This document shows, piece after piece, positions 51,471 to 61,123 of a stretch of 64,000 bases of DNA. Location of the stretch: contig JAEENX010000002.1 of NCBI GenBank assembly GCA_016283935.1, positions 1 to 64,000 on the forward strand. Reading direction: 5' to 3'. Positions within the stretch are counted from its first letter, which is position 1; each line of letters starts with the position of its first letter. Source of the DNA: Bacilli bacterium (GTDB taxonomy: Bacteria; Bacillota_I; Bacilli_A; RF39; UBA660). Made by a program: the position numbers and the translations under genes. The notes beneath the pieces are model-generated. The model was not told where the DNA came from, did not search any database, and saw only the letters and a program-made list of their open reading frames with translations.

Positions 51471-52450
51471 TATATTTCAGGAACATAACAATCAAAACTA
51501 TCTGATAGCTTTTCTTCTTTTGAATTTTCCTTATTTAAATCAAAATATTTAACACTGCATTTTGTCATAGTATTTTCTTCGGCATCTTCTTCATCATAGT
51601 TAATATAATAAAGAATATTATCTTTTATAATCATAGGAGTAAATCTTTGGTCAGATTCAGATATAAGAGTGTAATTTCTATAATGTCCATCTACTATTTT
51701 ATTATTGTTTTCATCTTCAATTTTAAAAACATGATTAAAACCAATACTACAACCAGCAGTATAATTTATATAATAATAACCATTTGTGAATTCCTTCCAT
51801 GTATTGCAAGTTGTTTCTGTTTCTTTATGGAATTTATATTTATCATTTACAACAATGTCAGCAATCCACTCTTTTTGTCCCCATGAAGAATCATTACTAA
51901 TTTCAGCTAACTTACAAGTGAATTTTACTTTTGATTTCTTGTATGTATAAGAAACTTCTTGTCCATCATTTTGACATCTTTTATATAAGTTATATTGAAT
52001 ATCATAAAAGTCTGTACTTAGATTAGCAACAGCTATCCTATCTTCTTGACTAGCTGTTGTTTGTTCAACATATTTAATATAATCATCAATATTTTTAATA
52101 TCAAGTAATTTAATTTCCTTTTTAGTAGTAATAGTTGTTGTAGGTTCTGTTGTAGTTGTTGTTTCTACGCCACTAGTTTGTTTTGGTTCATTTTTAATAT
52201 TGTTTGAATAATAATAGTAACCACCATATGAACCTCCTCCTAATATAATAATAGTAAATAAAACTATAACTATTGTTTTAAATGGTGATTTTTTTTCAAT
52301 AACTTGTTCACCAACTGGTTGAACAGCCTCTTGTTGAATTGGTATTTGTTCTTGCACAACTGGTTCTTCAACTTGAGATGGTTGAACATTTTGTACTGGA
52401 GGTACAGCTTGTTGTTCTCCTGAAGTTTTAAATAAATCTTCTTCTTTCAT
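51470..52450 (-). CDS. Single-pass surface protein with Thr stalk, paralogue A
   Basis: 326 aa. Gln/Val/Pro-rich cytoplasmic N-terminus (1-52), one helix (about 57-77), a Thr-rich stalk (VETTTTTEPTTTITTKK) and an extracellular Cys-containing domain. The domain shares FYDIQYNL-x-RCQNDG, WG-x-KEWIAD and other stretches with the gene at 53605-54699. Function unknown. The upstream motif TATTAGTTTATAATA (52478-52492) is shared with the NPPTG-type surface genes. Confidence 0.7.
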   Translation of the reverse strand: MKEEDLFKTSGEQQAVPPVQNVQPSQVEEPVVQEQIPIQQEAVQPVGEQVIEKKSPFKTIVIVLFTIIILGGGSYGGYYYYSNNIKNEPKQTSGVETTTTTEPTTTITTKKEIKLLDIKNIDDYIKYVEQTTASQEDRIAVANLSTDFYDIQYNLYKRCQNDGQEVSYTYKKSKVKFTCKLAEISNDSSWGQKEWIADIVVNDKYKFHKETETTCNTWKEFTNGYYYINYTAGCSIGFNHVFKIEDENNNKIVDGHYRNYTLISESDQRFTPMIIKDNILYYINYDEEDAEENTMTKCSVKYFDLNKENSKEEKLSDSFDCYVPEI

Positions 52451-52477
52451 ATAATCTTATACTCACTTTCTTAATAA

Positions 52478-52492
52478 TATTATAAACTAATA
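52478..52492 (-). promoter_or_regulatory. Shared promoter motif, copy 3
   Basis: Minus-strand TATTAGTTTATAATA, identical to 19889-19903, upstream of an unrelated surface-protein family. Confidence 0.5.
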
Positions 52493-52532
52493 CTTAAATA
52501 TATTATTAATTATATAGTTTAGTTTACATATA

Positions 52533-52556
52533 AAAACTACACTAATGTGTAGTTTT
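52533..52556 (-). terminator. Terminator of the 331-aa gene
   Basis: Stem AAAACTACAC/GTGTAGTTTT with T-run on the minus strand; it includes the gene's stop region. Confidence 0.75.
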
Positions 52557-53537
52557 TTGTTCTTGATTTCTTTTAGCTAATTCAACATTTTTTTCATGTG
52601 TTAATAATTCTTGATCCATTGATGAAGTACTATCTAATACAGCTTCATCACATTTAGATGATACTACTTGAACTATATCAATTCCTTCTCTTATCTTCTT
52701 TAATGCTTCTAATAATTCTTCTTTATTTGATGATTCTTCTATTGAATCAAAAGTCTTATCTAATTCTTGATATGCTTTTTCTATATCACTTAACGAAAGA
52801 CTTAAATCAACAGAGTTTTTCATTGCTTTATTAGATGACTCTAATGTTGATGCTTTCCTTAATATTTCTTCATATGTTGTTTCACGATTAATTCTTTGAG
52901 GTAATCTATTTGGATTAAAATACAATGATTGAAGTTTAATTATTTTTCCTCTTACACCTTCGGGATATGATGTTGGTTTTAGAGTAATTTCATATATAGA
53001 ATCATTAGTTATATATTTTACTTTATCATCTGAATATGATGGTATTGTTACTAAGTTTTCAACATAGAAGAATTTATCATTTTTATTTAATTCCTTATCC
53101 ATTTCATATACTGTATCAATAAAGTCATATTCTTGATGATATGAAATTTGATGAATATCTAAATACTCTAATTTGAACAATACATTTAATGCTTTAAATG
53201 CTTCATCTCGATTATCTTGTAATAATTCATGAAATTCTTTAATATCACCTTTAGGTTCACCTAAGTACGTAAATGCATCATTTAGAAAATCAGATATTCT
53301 AATATGATTATTTATATTATGTAATTGTTCTTGATATTTGTAATATAATGGTTTTACTCTCTTATCCACTCTTGAACTAGTATCATTTACTAATCTATCA
53401 ATGCTAATAATGATATTATGAACATTTTTTATTTTCATGAATAATTGTTTAAAGTCTAAACGAAATTCATCATATTCATCAATTATAAAACATAGTCCAA
53501 TAAAAGTATTTGTATATATTTTTAATTCTTTTGCCAT
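52542..53537 (-). CDS. Unknown cytoplasmic protein between two surface paralogues
   Basis: 331 aa, soluble, mostly helical with a mixed central region (FFYVENLVTIPSYSDDKVKY) and a coiled-coil-like C-terminal part (about 245-330). No membrane segment, no recognised family. It is flanked by paralogues A and B but has its own terminator, so a shared function is only suggested by position. Confidence 0.6.
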   Translation of the reverse strand: MAKELKIYTNTFIGLCFIIDEYDEFRLDFKQLFMKIKNVHNIIISIDRLVNDTSSRVDKRVKPLYYKYQEQLHNINNHIRISDFLNDAFTYLGEPKGDIKEFHELLQDNRDEAFKALNVLFKLEYLDIHQISYHQEYDFIDTVYEMDKELNKNDKFFYVENLVTIPSYSDDKVKYITNDSIYEITLKPTSYPEGVRGKIIKLQSLYFNPNRLPQRINRETTYEEILRKASTLESSNKAMKNSVDLSLSLSDIEKAYQELDKTFDSIEESSNKEELLEALKKIREGIDIVQVVSSKCDEAVLDSTSSMDQELLTHEKNVELAKRNQEQKTTH

Positions 53538-53581
53538 ATAAACTCACCTCTATATATAGATTATATCAAATTCAATGAAAA

Positions 53582-53605
53582 AAAGAATACAATACTGTAT
53601 TCTTT
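53582..53605 (-). terminator. Terminator of surface paralogue B
   Basis: Stem AAAGAATACA/TGTATTCTTT with T-run on the minus strand. Confidence 0.72.
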
Positions 53606-54699
53606 TATGCTATCTCATTATTATAACAAGTTCCTTCAACATTCATATTCTTGATTGATGGATTTTCTTCATTAAAATCAATATATTTTATTCTACATGT
53701 AGATGTTGTACTTTCATCATATGTATCTGCAGCAACAAAATATACAATATTATCTTTAATTATTATTGGAGTATAATTATTGTAAGCATTTTCATCTGAA
53801 TTTGGATCACTTGTAAAATAGAATGTTGAATAATTACCATCATATAATTTTTCATTATTTTCAGTTTCGATAGTAACTTTTTGAGTACCAGCAACACATA
53901 CATGTTCTGTATTAATATAATATTTTCCATTTGTATATTCAGCCCATGAAAGACATGTTGTCATAGTTGTTTTATGTTTATTATATTTACCATTAACTTT
54001 AACATCAGCAATCCATTCTTTAGTTCCCCATTCTGGTTCAAGATTTGGATCTGATTGGCAAGTATATTCTACTTGTGAATTTCTAATAGTATAAGTAACT
54101 AAATCTCCATCGTTTTGACATCTTTCATTTAAGTTATATTGTATGTCATAGAAAGAATCATCTAGCAACAATGCATGTCCAGTTTCTCCATTAAAATTAT
54201 TATCTTTAACAAGTTTAGAATATTCTTCAATTGTACTAAATTTTAATAGTTTAGATTCAACTGTTGTAGTTGTTGTAGTTTCTGTTGTTGGTTCATTAGT
54301 ATTATTTGTTTTATTTAGCATAGGTAAAACAAATTTCCAGCATGCAAATCCTCCACCGCATAATAGAACTAAAACTATTAGTATAACAGGTAAAGCACTT
54401 TTCTTCTTTGTAGGTGATGGTACTTGTTGTACTGGAATTGCAACATTAGTTCCAAATGATGGATCAATTTGTGGTTCAACTTGTTGAACTGGTTGAGCAG
54501 TTTGTTGAACAGGTTGTTGTGCTATAGTTGGTTCAACTGGAGCTTTAACTGGTTCAGCTGGTGGAACTAAATTTTCCTTCATCATTTCTTGTTCCATTTG
54601 AGCAACTTTTTGATCAAGTGGATTAACTGGATTAGGTACAACGTTTGGTTGTGGATTTAAATTTGGTTGTACATTATTTAAATTATTTCCTTCGTTCAT
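53605..54699 (-). CDS. Single-pass surface protein with Thr stalk, paralogue B
   Basis: 364 aa. Asn/Pro/Gln-rich cytoplasmic N-terminus (1-97, many PVQQ units), one helix (about 103-123), Thr-rich stalk (TNEPTTETTTTTTVESK), then an extracellular domain that shares SFYDIQYNLNERCQNDG and EWGTKEWIADVKV with paralogue A. Several Cys suggest disulfides. Function unknown. Lies just downstream of the SipW-like operon but has its own transcription signals. Confidence 0.7.
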   Translation of the reverse strand: MNEGNNLNNVQPNLNPQPNVVPNPVNPLDQKVAQMEQEMMKENLVPPAEPVKAPVEPTIAQQPVQQTAQPVQQVEPQIDPSFGTNVAIPVQQVPSPTKKKSALPVILIVLVLLCGGGFACWKFVLPMLNKTNNTNEPTTETTTTTTVESKLLKFSTIEEYSKLVKDNNFNGETGHALLLDDSFYDIQYNLNERCQNDGDLVTYTIRNSQVEYTCQSDPNLEPEWGTKEWIADVKVNGKYNKHKTTMTTCLSWAEYTNGKYYINTEHVCVAGTQKVTIETENNEKLYDGNYSTFYFTSDPNSDENAYNNYTPIIIKDNIVYFVAADTYDESTTSTCRIKYIDFNEENPSIKNMNVEGTCYNNEIA

Positions 54700-54744
54700 T
54701 AGATATCCCTCTATTCTTACTTATATTATATATCATAAATAAAA

Positions 54745-54770
54745 AAATATGAACTAAAAAGTTCATATTT
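54745..54770 (-). terminator. Terminator of the SipW-like operon
   Basis: Stem AAATATGAAC/GTTCATATTT followed by a T-run on the minus strand, just after the last operon gene. Confidence 0.82.
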
Positions 54771-56297
54771 TTATATATCTACTGACATATATTCATATAA
54801 TATTGGATGTTCTCTAGTTCCAAATGATGATATACATGCTTCATATTCTTCATATGATGCTATACCATTGCAATCGTACATACTATTATACCAGTTATTT
54901 TCAAGTTCTTCTGCGTCAAAATTAACAACAGGTCTAATCCCTAATAATTCAGTAGAGTTAACTTGAATAATATTATTTTTGTTTCCTACTGCCCAAATCT
55001 TATTATTAGATGCACCAGTCATAGTCCAATATGCTGCATTTGTACCAATATAAGTATTATTGGATTCATTTATTGTTAATCCATGAATGTTTGCTTCATC
55101 TGCAGTTAATAAACCTACTGGATATTCCAATATATCTTCTTCATTACATTTGTTACTTGGATTATTTGGCTCATATGTATTAGAGTTACACATCTCAACA
55201 TCTTTTAAATATCTTCTGTTTTCTTCATCAAATGTTTCATAAAACCATGTTTCAATTGTATCTAACACATCACTTTCTTCAAAATTAAATGAACCATTTG
55301 AACTATATGATGATTTACCAATAAAAACATCTTCACCTGTATCCATACATTGACCTTGATCATTTGGATGACCATTGTACAAAGCTCTAATATAGAAAGG
55401 ATATCCATAATCTGATACAGCACCCTTTGTACCAGAACTAGATTTTAATTTAGAAGTATCGCCTCCTTTTACGCCTCCTCCACCAGATGATCCACCTGAT
55501 GTATATGAACTTGTAGATAGATATTTCCAACATATTCCATTAAAAATAAAATTATTATGATCATCTATATTATCTCTATGATATGAATAAATATGTGTAG
55601 GAGACCCATATTCATCTAATTCATAATCATATACCATCATAGTTTTTGTTGGGTTCTTTGAAAAATCAACAGAATGAATAAATACTCTTGAACTCTCTTC
55701 AGATTCATGAGTTGGGTCAATATCTAACATTTCTAGTAAGTAATCTTCATTGATAATATTTTCATATTCAAAAGTGAAATTCATAGTTAAATCAAATGAT
55801 TTACCAGTATTATTTAAATCTTCTAATGTTATATCATCTGGTAAATCATATGATATCTTTATTTTTCCATGTTTTATTTTATTATCTAAGAAATGAATTA
55901 TTAAACCTTCTTCTAATGGTTGATCATTTTCATCTAATATTTCTATATTTACTAAGTTCACTATATCAGGATCAGATATACCAAGATCAATTTTAGTTAA
56001 TCTTGCAATTAATGTTCCAACATTAACCATATTAAAATCTATAACGAAATAATCATCTGGATTTTCTAAATTTAAATTAAAATTCATTTTTGTTCTATCA
56101 TTACTATCTATTGTAGCTGTGTCTGTTGGATGAATGTTATTACCTGATAATCTTACATTATCAAATATTACTAAATAACTTACTTCAGCTAAGTTAGTAG
56201 TTCCATTTACTTTAAGAATAGTTGATAAAGTAGCATATCCAACTGTTATAAGTAATAGTAATATTAAAACTATAAATGATATTCTCCTTTTATTCAT
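54771..56297 (-). CDS. SipW-type secreted protein with shared C-terminal module, 4
   Basis: 508 aa. SipW-cognate signal region (VGYATLSTILKVNGTTN, about 19-35), a TasA/camelysin-like beta domain (about 36-185, DDYFVIDFNMVNVGTL), a Gly-rich linker (SSGGGGVKGGDTSK, near 270) and the operon's C-terminal module: CWKYLSTSS, a Cys pair, YPVGLLTADEANIHG, AYWTMTGA and RPVVNF. Unlike its siblings the final GTxxNPYxI is degenerate (GTREHPILYEYM). Last gene of the operon, 3 nt after the previous stop. Confidence 0.78.
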   Translation of the reverse strand: MNKRRISFIVLILLLLITVGYATLSTILKVNGTTNLAEVSYLVIFDNVRLSGNNIHPTDTATIDSNDRTKMNFNLNLENPDDYFVIDFNMVNVGTLIARLTKIDLGISDPDIVNLVNIEILDENDQPLEEGLIIHFLDNKIKHGKIKISYDLPDDITLEDLNNTGKSFDLTMNFTFEYENIINEDYLLEMLDIDPTHESEESSRVFIHSVDFSKNPTKTMMVYDYELDEYGSPTHIYSYHRDNIDDHNNFIFNGICWKYLSTSSYTSGGSSGGGGVKGGDTSKLKSSSGTKGAVSDYGYPFYIRALYNGHPNDQGQCMDTGEDVFIGKSSYSSNGSFNFEESDVLDTIETWFYETFDEENRRYLKDVEMCNSNTYEPNNPSNKCNEEDILEYPVGLLTADEANIHGLTINESNNTYIGTNAAYWTMTGASNNKIWAVGNKNNIIQVNSTELLGIRPVVNFDAEELENNWYNSMYDCNGIASYEEYEACISSFGTREHPILYEYMSVDI

Positions 56298-56300
56298 AAA

Positions 56301-57707
56301 CTAAAAACCTCCCTGTTCAATTCTATATGGATCATATATTGAACCTGAGCCATAGTTAAAAATATCATCAGTAACATGTATTACTGGCCTATAAGCTGTA
56401 GAATCTCCGAAATATTTTAATGTGTCAATAGAATCATATCTATAATATTCAAGAGGTGAGCTTCTATTTGAATATGTATAGCTTCCTAAAATATAATATT
56501 CACATTTACTATTAAACCAATAATACTCACTATAGTTTGCTTGACCAGGTGAAATATAAGTATTATTAAATCCAGCAAATACTAATTCCATAATATCAAC
56601 TGCTGCTATTGGATATGTTAATTCTCCTGTTGCAACACTAAATTGATGACCATTTGTACATTCTAAATTAATATCTTCTTTTGAAAATCCTTCTTCTGGC
56701 ATAGGAGTTTCACAAAAAGGTTCATCAACAATATAATTAGAATAAGATGACAAATTATTTTCATACCAAGTATTGACTTTATTAATTCCATCCATATTTT
56801 GATAATATGTATCTTCATCAGTATTTATATCTCTTAGTAATCGTATAGCAAAACCAGGTACAGTTACATGATAATCATGATATAAACAATAACCGTTTGC
56901 ATCTGGATCACCATTATATAAAAGTTTAACATTTCCGTTTGATGTTGTTCTTATAATTTTCCAACAATGACCTGCAAAGTATGCATGATTTAAAACTTCT
57001 TTATTTCCTCTATAAAATAATATAGGATGTTCATCATTTTCGGTTGGAGCATATACATACAATCCATTATATTCATTATGTGATGTTGAATCGAATAATA
57101 ATGCTCGAGAATTCATATACTCTGTTGGTTGATGAACCCCTAAATAATAATCATTAATATATGATTGATTTACATTTTTAAATTCTATTTCATAAGTAAC
57201 AGTGGTAGATATTTCACCTTTATTTAAATATGTTTCATCTAATGTACTATCTAAATAAAATCTAGTACGAAAAGCAAGTGCTACTCTTGAATGAGGTTGT
57301 ATTTTTTCACCAACTTTAAGAACTTTCCCAGTACTTTTATTATTAACAGATGCATTAATTATAGCCGAAACAGAATCTTCTTTTGTAATTGTTATATTTG
57401 TAATTTCAATTGCAATATCACTATCATTAACTAATTCAGCATATACATAATATTCATCACCAACATCATTGAAAGTTGGTGTTACTGTTATAGTTTTTCC
57501 ATCATTGTTTAAAGAATATAAATTAACGTATTTAGTATCATTAAACATATCATATACATTTTCATAATGAGCACTATATTCATTACGATTAAGCATCATT
57601 TCTCCATTAAAATTAGAAGATATAACAATAGATGCAAATCCAATAGTCATCAAAAATAATACTGGAATTATAATAAACAATTTATATGATTTTATTTTTT
57701 TCTTCAT
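56301..57707 (-). CDS. SipW-type secreted protein with shared C-terminal module, 3
   Basis: 468 aa. Signal segment with MTIGFASIVISSNFNGEM-type SipW pattern (about 20-37), TasA-like domain (about 38-185, GDEYYVYAELVNDSDIAIEI), then the C-terminal module: HCWKIIRTTSNGNVKLLYNG, a Cys-containing DEPFCETPMPEEG, YPIAAVDIMELVFAG and RPVIHVTDD ending GSGSIYDPYRIEQ. The recurrent CWKIIRTT and YNG blocks mark a family I recall as DUF6273/FGE- or lectin-like in gut Firmicutes; exact assignment unsure. Confidence 0.78.
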   Translation of the reverse strand: MKKKIKSYKLFIIIPVLFLMTIGFASIVISSNFNGEMMLNRNEYSAHYENVYDMFNDTKYVNLYSLNNDGKTITVTPTFNDVGDEYYVYAELVNDSDIAIEITNITITKEDSVSAIINASVNNKSTGKVLKVGEKIQPHSRVALAFRTRFYLDSTLDETYLNKGEISTTVTYEIEFKNVNQSYINDYYLGVHQPTEYMNSRALLFDSTSHNEYNGLYVYAPTENDEHPILFYRGNKEVLNHAYFAGHCWKIIRTTSNGNVKLLYNGDPDANGYCLYHDYHVTVPGFAIRLLRDINTDEDTYYQNMDGINKVNTWYENNLSSYSNYIVDEPFCETPMPEEGFSKEDINLECTNGHQFSVATGELTYPIAAVDIMELVFAGFNNTYISPGQANYSEYYWFNSKCEYYILGSYTYSNRSSPLEYYRYDSIDTLKYFGDSTAYRPVIHVTDDIFNYGSGSIYDPYRIEQGGF

Positions 57708-57729
57708 ATTGTATATCTCCTTTCATTTT

Positions 57730-59007
57730 TTATTCTTCGTCTATATAATATGGGTTACTAATAGTTCCCTCACCAGAAATCCTAAATCCTCCATGTAAAT
57801 AAATAACTGGTGTAATATAATATTGTTGTGTATTTCCATATCCTTGTGACACATAAAATTCTTGATCTTGATTTAACAAACCTACATTTTGATTAGTTAT
57901 TGCAGTTCCAGCAAAAAGCACATCATCTATAGATGGTATAGCAACTGGATATACTAATTTTCCATTTGTAATTGAATATTCATCACTGCAATCTCCCCAA
58001 TTCAAATCACTAAGATTACTTGTATTACAAAAAGGTTCATCTGATAGATATGCCTGATACTTAATTAAATTTTTAAAATACCATGCATCTATATCTCTTT
58101 GTCTTATTGAACCAACATATGGCTCTCCTGTAGCAGTATAAAAATAATTAATATAATTACCGAATATATCATCACAAGATGTTCCATTATATGATAATTT
58201 TAATCCACCAGTTGATGTCGTTCTTATTATTCTCCAACATCTATCACCAAATAACATAAAATTTGTATTATTTACGGTACCCCAGCTACCTTTATAATTA
58301 TTAAAGAAAAATATAGGATTTGGATCATCTAAGGTATTATCGATAACATAAAATCCCATGGAATTATATCCATATTCTTCAGAACTTATAAGTTTTGCTT
58401 CTCTATTTAATAATCTACTATATGTTTTACTTGTATTATGTGTTTCTTCATAAGATTTCATTGAACTGTTAACAAAGTTCAATGAAATACTAGAACTAAA
58501 ATAAGAATCTGTATCTATTGAACGAGTATCAGTTACATCATCAGCAACTCTATATCTTATTTCAAATATAATTGATGTAGTTGAATTACCTTCAAAAAAG
58601 TCTTCTTCTTTTACTTCTAAATAACTATCTGCGTAGAACATTCTAATATTAAACATGTCATATCCATTAGTGTGATTAATATTTATATCTGATAACTTAG
58701 CACCTAAATTACCATGATTAACAACGTCAAATTGAAATCTATATACATCTCCTACTTTTAATAATTCAATATCAAAATCTATAACATTATGTTCTGCATC
58801 AGTTATATGTGCATCTTCTGTAACACTTGCAGTATTTTCTAATATTTGAATATTTTCAATACGTACATCATAATTAACTGTTCCTGTTGCTACTGTTCCG
58901 TTTATTGTTAATTTAGTTGTTATTGCAGCATATCCAATTATCATTGAAAGCATTAATAATAAAATAATTAATACTCTTAGTCCTTTTTTTCTAGGTCTAA
59001 TTTTCAT
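57730..59007 (-). CDS. SipW-type secreted protein with shared C-terminal module, 2
   Basis: 425 aa. SipW-cognate signal (IIGYAAITTKLTINGTV), TasA-like domain (about 40-180, GDVYRFQFDVVNHGNLGAKL), C-terminal module with RCWRIIRTTSTGGLKLSYNG, DEPFCNTSNL, YPVAIPSIDDVLFAG and TPVIYLHGGFRISGEGTI SNPY-type ending. The start overlaps the preceding stop (ATGA), so translation is coupled. It is the shortest of the four module proteins. Confidence 0.8.
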   Translation of the reverse strand: MKIRPRKKGLRVLIILLLMLSMIIGYAAITTKLTINGTVATGTVNYDVRIENIQILENTASVTEDAHITDAEHNVIDFDIELLKVGDVYRFQFDVVNHGNLGAKLSDININHTNGYDMFNIRMFYADSYLEVKEEDFFEGNSTTSIIFEIRYRVADDVTDTRSIDTDSYFSSSISLNFVNSSMKSYEETHNTSKTYSRLLNREAKLISSEEYGYNSMGFYVIDNTLDDPNPIFFFNNYKGSWGTVNNTNFMLFGDRCWRIIRTTSTGGLKLSYNGTSCDDIFGNYINYFYTATGEPYVGSIRQRDIDAWYFKNLIKYQAYLSDEPFCNTSNLSDLNWGDCSDEYSITNGKLVYPVAIPSIDDVLFAGTAITNQNVGLLNQDQEFYVSQGYGNTQQYYITPVIYLHGGFRISGEGTISNPYYIDEE

Positions 59008-60479
59008 TTGGGACCACCTCCACCACCAGATGATGAAGAATCAGGTTCTAAACCTTCAACTATATATGGGTTTGAAGGTGTACCTTCACCAGATATTTTT
59101 ACTGTAGATTTCAATGTAATTACTGGGTATACTTTTAATTGATTTATATTAGGTAATGAAGATGTTGTATCATATCCAATTAATCCAAGTGCTTTTGTTT
59201 TATAATTAACACTTCCTGTCATTGTCCAATAGTTTTGCCAAGAATCTTCAACACTTAACCATGAATTAGATGGTTCATAAACATTGTAACCACATAAATT
59301 TGCTTCAGGAACATCGATTAGAGCAATAGGTCTATATAATTTGCCATTAGCTACATTCATTCCTCTTCCTTCATCACATGTTAAATCTGTTATATCATCT
59401 TTATAAAAACGATAATTATTACAATATGTATAATCTTCTATTAATTCATTACTTGATAGATCACATATACTACCTTCTGGTTCTATTGTAGCTGCTCTAT
59501 TTCCTCTTGCTACGGATCCACCTCCACCACCACCATCAGAGCTACAATCCATAAACATTTGATTTATTAAACTTTCACTATAATCAACATTATCTTCTTC
59601 CGAATAATAACTATATGTATATGTGTCTCTATAAGTATCACACATTCCATCATATTGATAACCATTATAAATTAATTTGATTCCACCAGTTTCAGTTGTT
59701 CTAATAATTCTCCAACAATAATTATTTGTAATCAAATAATTATTTGTTGAAGTACTATTTCCTCTATAGAAATATATTGGAACTTCATTTTCTTTTTTTA
59801 GTTCAAATAAACCTGATGTTCCATTTTTAAAACTTCTATTAAAATCTATCTTATTTGATGAATATATATTATTTTGATTTATTCTTATTAAATCATTAAT
59901 TGGATCTGTTACTGTAGTAAGTGATGCTATGTCTGATACACCAGTTTTTCTTGTATTTACATATTTAATACTAGTTTTGACTGTAATAGGATTACTTGTA
60001 TCAGGTAATTCTTCAACAAGTCCATCAGGCATCATATAACCAATTATTATTTTTACTGGTACTATATCTCCAGGATCTAACACATCTCCAACTCTTAATT
60101 CAGTTCCCCATTCATATATTGTTCTTGTAAAAATATACTCAGATAAATTCTCAGGTATTCCAGTTAATTTTATTTCTTCAATTTCTCCTGCAATTGTTCC
60201 ATCATTAACAATATTTGCATTTAAAGAAACCATTGAACCTAATTCATCTAAACTAATCTCAAAATTTATCTCAGTTTGTTTTTCATCTGTATATGTAGGT
60301 GCACTAATTACAGTAAAATCATTTCCTTCAAGTACTGGATTTGCAAAATGAATATTAAATATTTGTCTTCTTAATCCAATAACTGAATTTAGATCAAAGG
60401 TAGATGCTAAAATAGCATATCCAATAGACATGAACAATACTACTAATAAAACAATTAATATTGATTTATTTTTTTTCAT
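59004..60479 (-). CDS. SipW-type secreted protein with shared C-terminal module, 1
   Basis: 491 aa. SipW-cognate signal (SIGYAILASTFDLNSVI), TasA-like domain (about 38-178, GSMVSLNANIVNDGTIAGEI), C-terminal module with YCWRIIRTTETGGIKLIYNG, several Cys (YTYCNNYRFY, LTCDEG), YWTMTGSV, VYPVITLKSTVKISGEG and a SNPYIVEG end. Adds a Gly-run insert (GGGGGGSVARGN) and a Ser/Gly-rich tail. First of the four module proteins, 22 nt after the small membrane protein gene. Confidence 0.8.
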   Translation of the reverse strand: MKKNKSILIVLLVVLFMSIGYAILASTFDLNSVIGLRRQIFNIHFANPVLEGNDFTVISAPTYTDEKQTEINFEISLDELGSMVSLNANIVNDGTIAGEIEEIKLTGIPENLSEYIFTRTIYEWGTELRVGDVLDPGDIVPVKIIIGYMMPDGLVEELPDTSNPITVKTSIKYVNTRKTGVSDIASLTTVTDPINDLIRINQNNIYSSNKIDFNRSFKNGTSGLFELKKENEVPIYFYRGNSTSTNNYLITNNYCWRIIRTTETGGIKLIYNGYQYDGMCDTYRDTYTYSYYSEEDNVDYSESLINQMFMDCSSDGGGGGGSVARGNRAATIEPEGSICDLSSNELIEDYTYCNNYRFYKDDITDLTCDEGRGMNVANGKLYRPIALIDVPEANLCGYNVYEPSNSWLSVEDSWQNYWTMTGSVNYKTKALGLIGYDTTSSLPNINQLKVYPVITLKSTVKISGEGTPSNPYIVEGLEPDSSSSGGGGGPK

Positions 60480-60501
60480 TTAACATCTACCTCCTATCTA
60501 A

Positions 60502-61122
60502 TTATTTTTTCTTCTCTTTTGGTATCTCTACATCTCTAATTGGAGATACTACAAAAGATCTATTATTGAATTTGATAATTGTTGTATTTTCAATTCCATC
60601 TAATATTTTAGAATCTTTATCATAATTATCTAATTCTCTATTTTCTCTTTCTAATCTTATTTGTTTCTTCTTTTCTTCCTCCCTTAGCATTCCATCAAGA
60701 ACTGCTACTACATCTTTGTTTTTTCTTAGAATAAAGAAACAATATTCTCTTCGATCTAATAATACAAAAGTACAAGAATTAACATCTAAATAATAAAATA
60801 TAGGTTTTCTTACTTCTACCTGAGCATCTATTAAATCTTCAATACTATTTACTTTTATAATATTTCTTTTTTCAATACTAGGTACTTCATCAACTTTTAT
60901 TAATACAGCATCAAATGTTTTTAATATTTCTTTTAAATTACTTTTATATATCTTATTTTCATCTTTACTTTCAATATAAGCTATAAGCCATAAAGTAAAA
61001 GAAAAAGCAAATGCTATACCAGTCACTAAAGTATATTCAAATAAATCAAATACACATAAAGGAATAGTAAAAACTAAAGCTAATATCCATAATACTAGAA
61101 GTTTATTCTTATAAATAATCAT
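60502..61122 (-). CDS. Two-helix membrane protein of the SipW-like operon (DUF5305-like)
   Basis: 206 aa. Two N-terminal hydrophobic helices (about 6-24 and 31-49), then a soluble, probably cytoplasmic domain. The stretch IIKVNSIEDLIDAQVEVRKP resembles DUF5305-type proteins found next to SipW-like peptidases. A basic/acidic coil (REEEKKKQIRLERENREL) and a final VVSPIRDVEIPKEKKK follow. It stops 1 nt before the peptidase stop region and is coupled to it. Possibly an accessory or scaffold factor for export; assignment is tentative. Confidence 0.6.
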   Translation of the reverse strand: MIIYKNKLLVLWILALVFTIPLCVFDLFEYTLVTGIAFAFSFTLWLIAYIESKDENKIYKSNLKEILKTFDAVLIKVDEVPSIEKRNIIKVNSIEDLIDAQVEVRKPIFYYLDVNSCTFVLLDRREYCFFILRKNKDVVAVLDGMLREEEKKKQIRLERENRELDNYDKDSKILDGIENTTIIKFNNRSFVVSPIRDVEIPKEKKK

Positions 61123-61123
61123 A

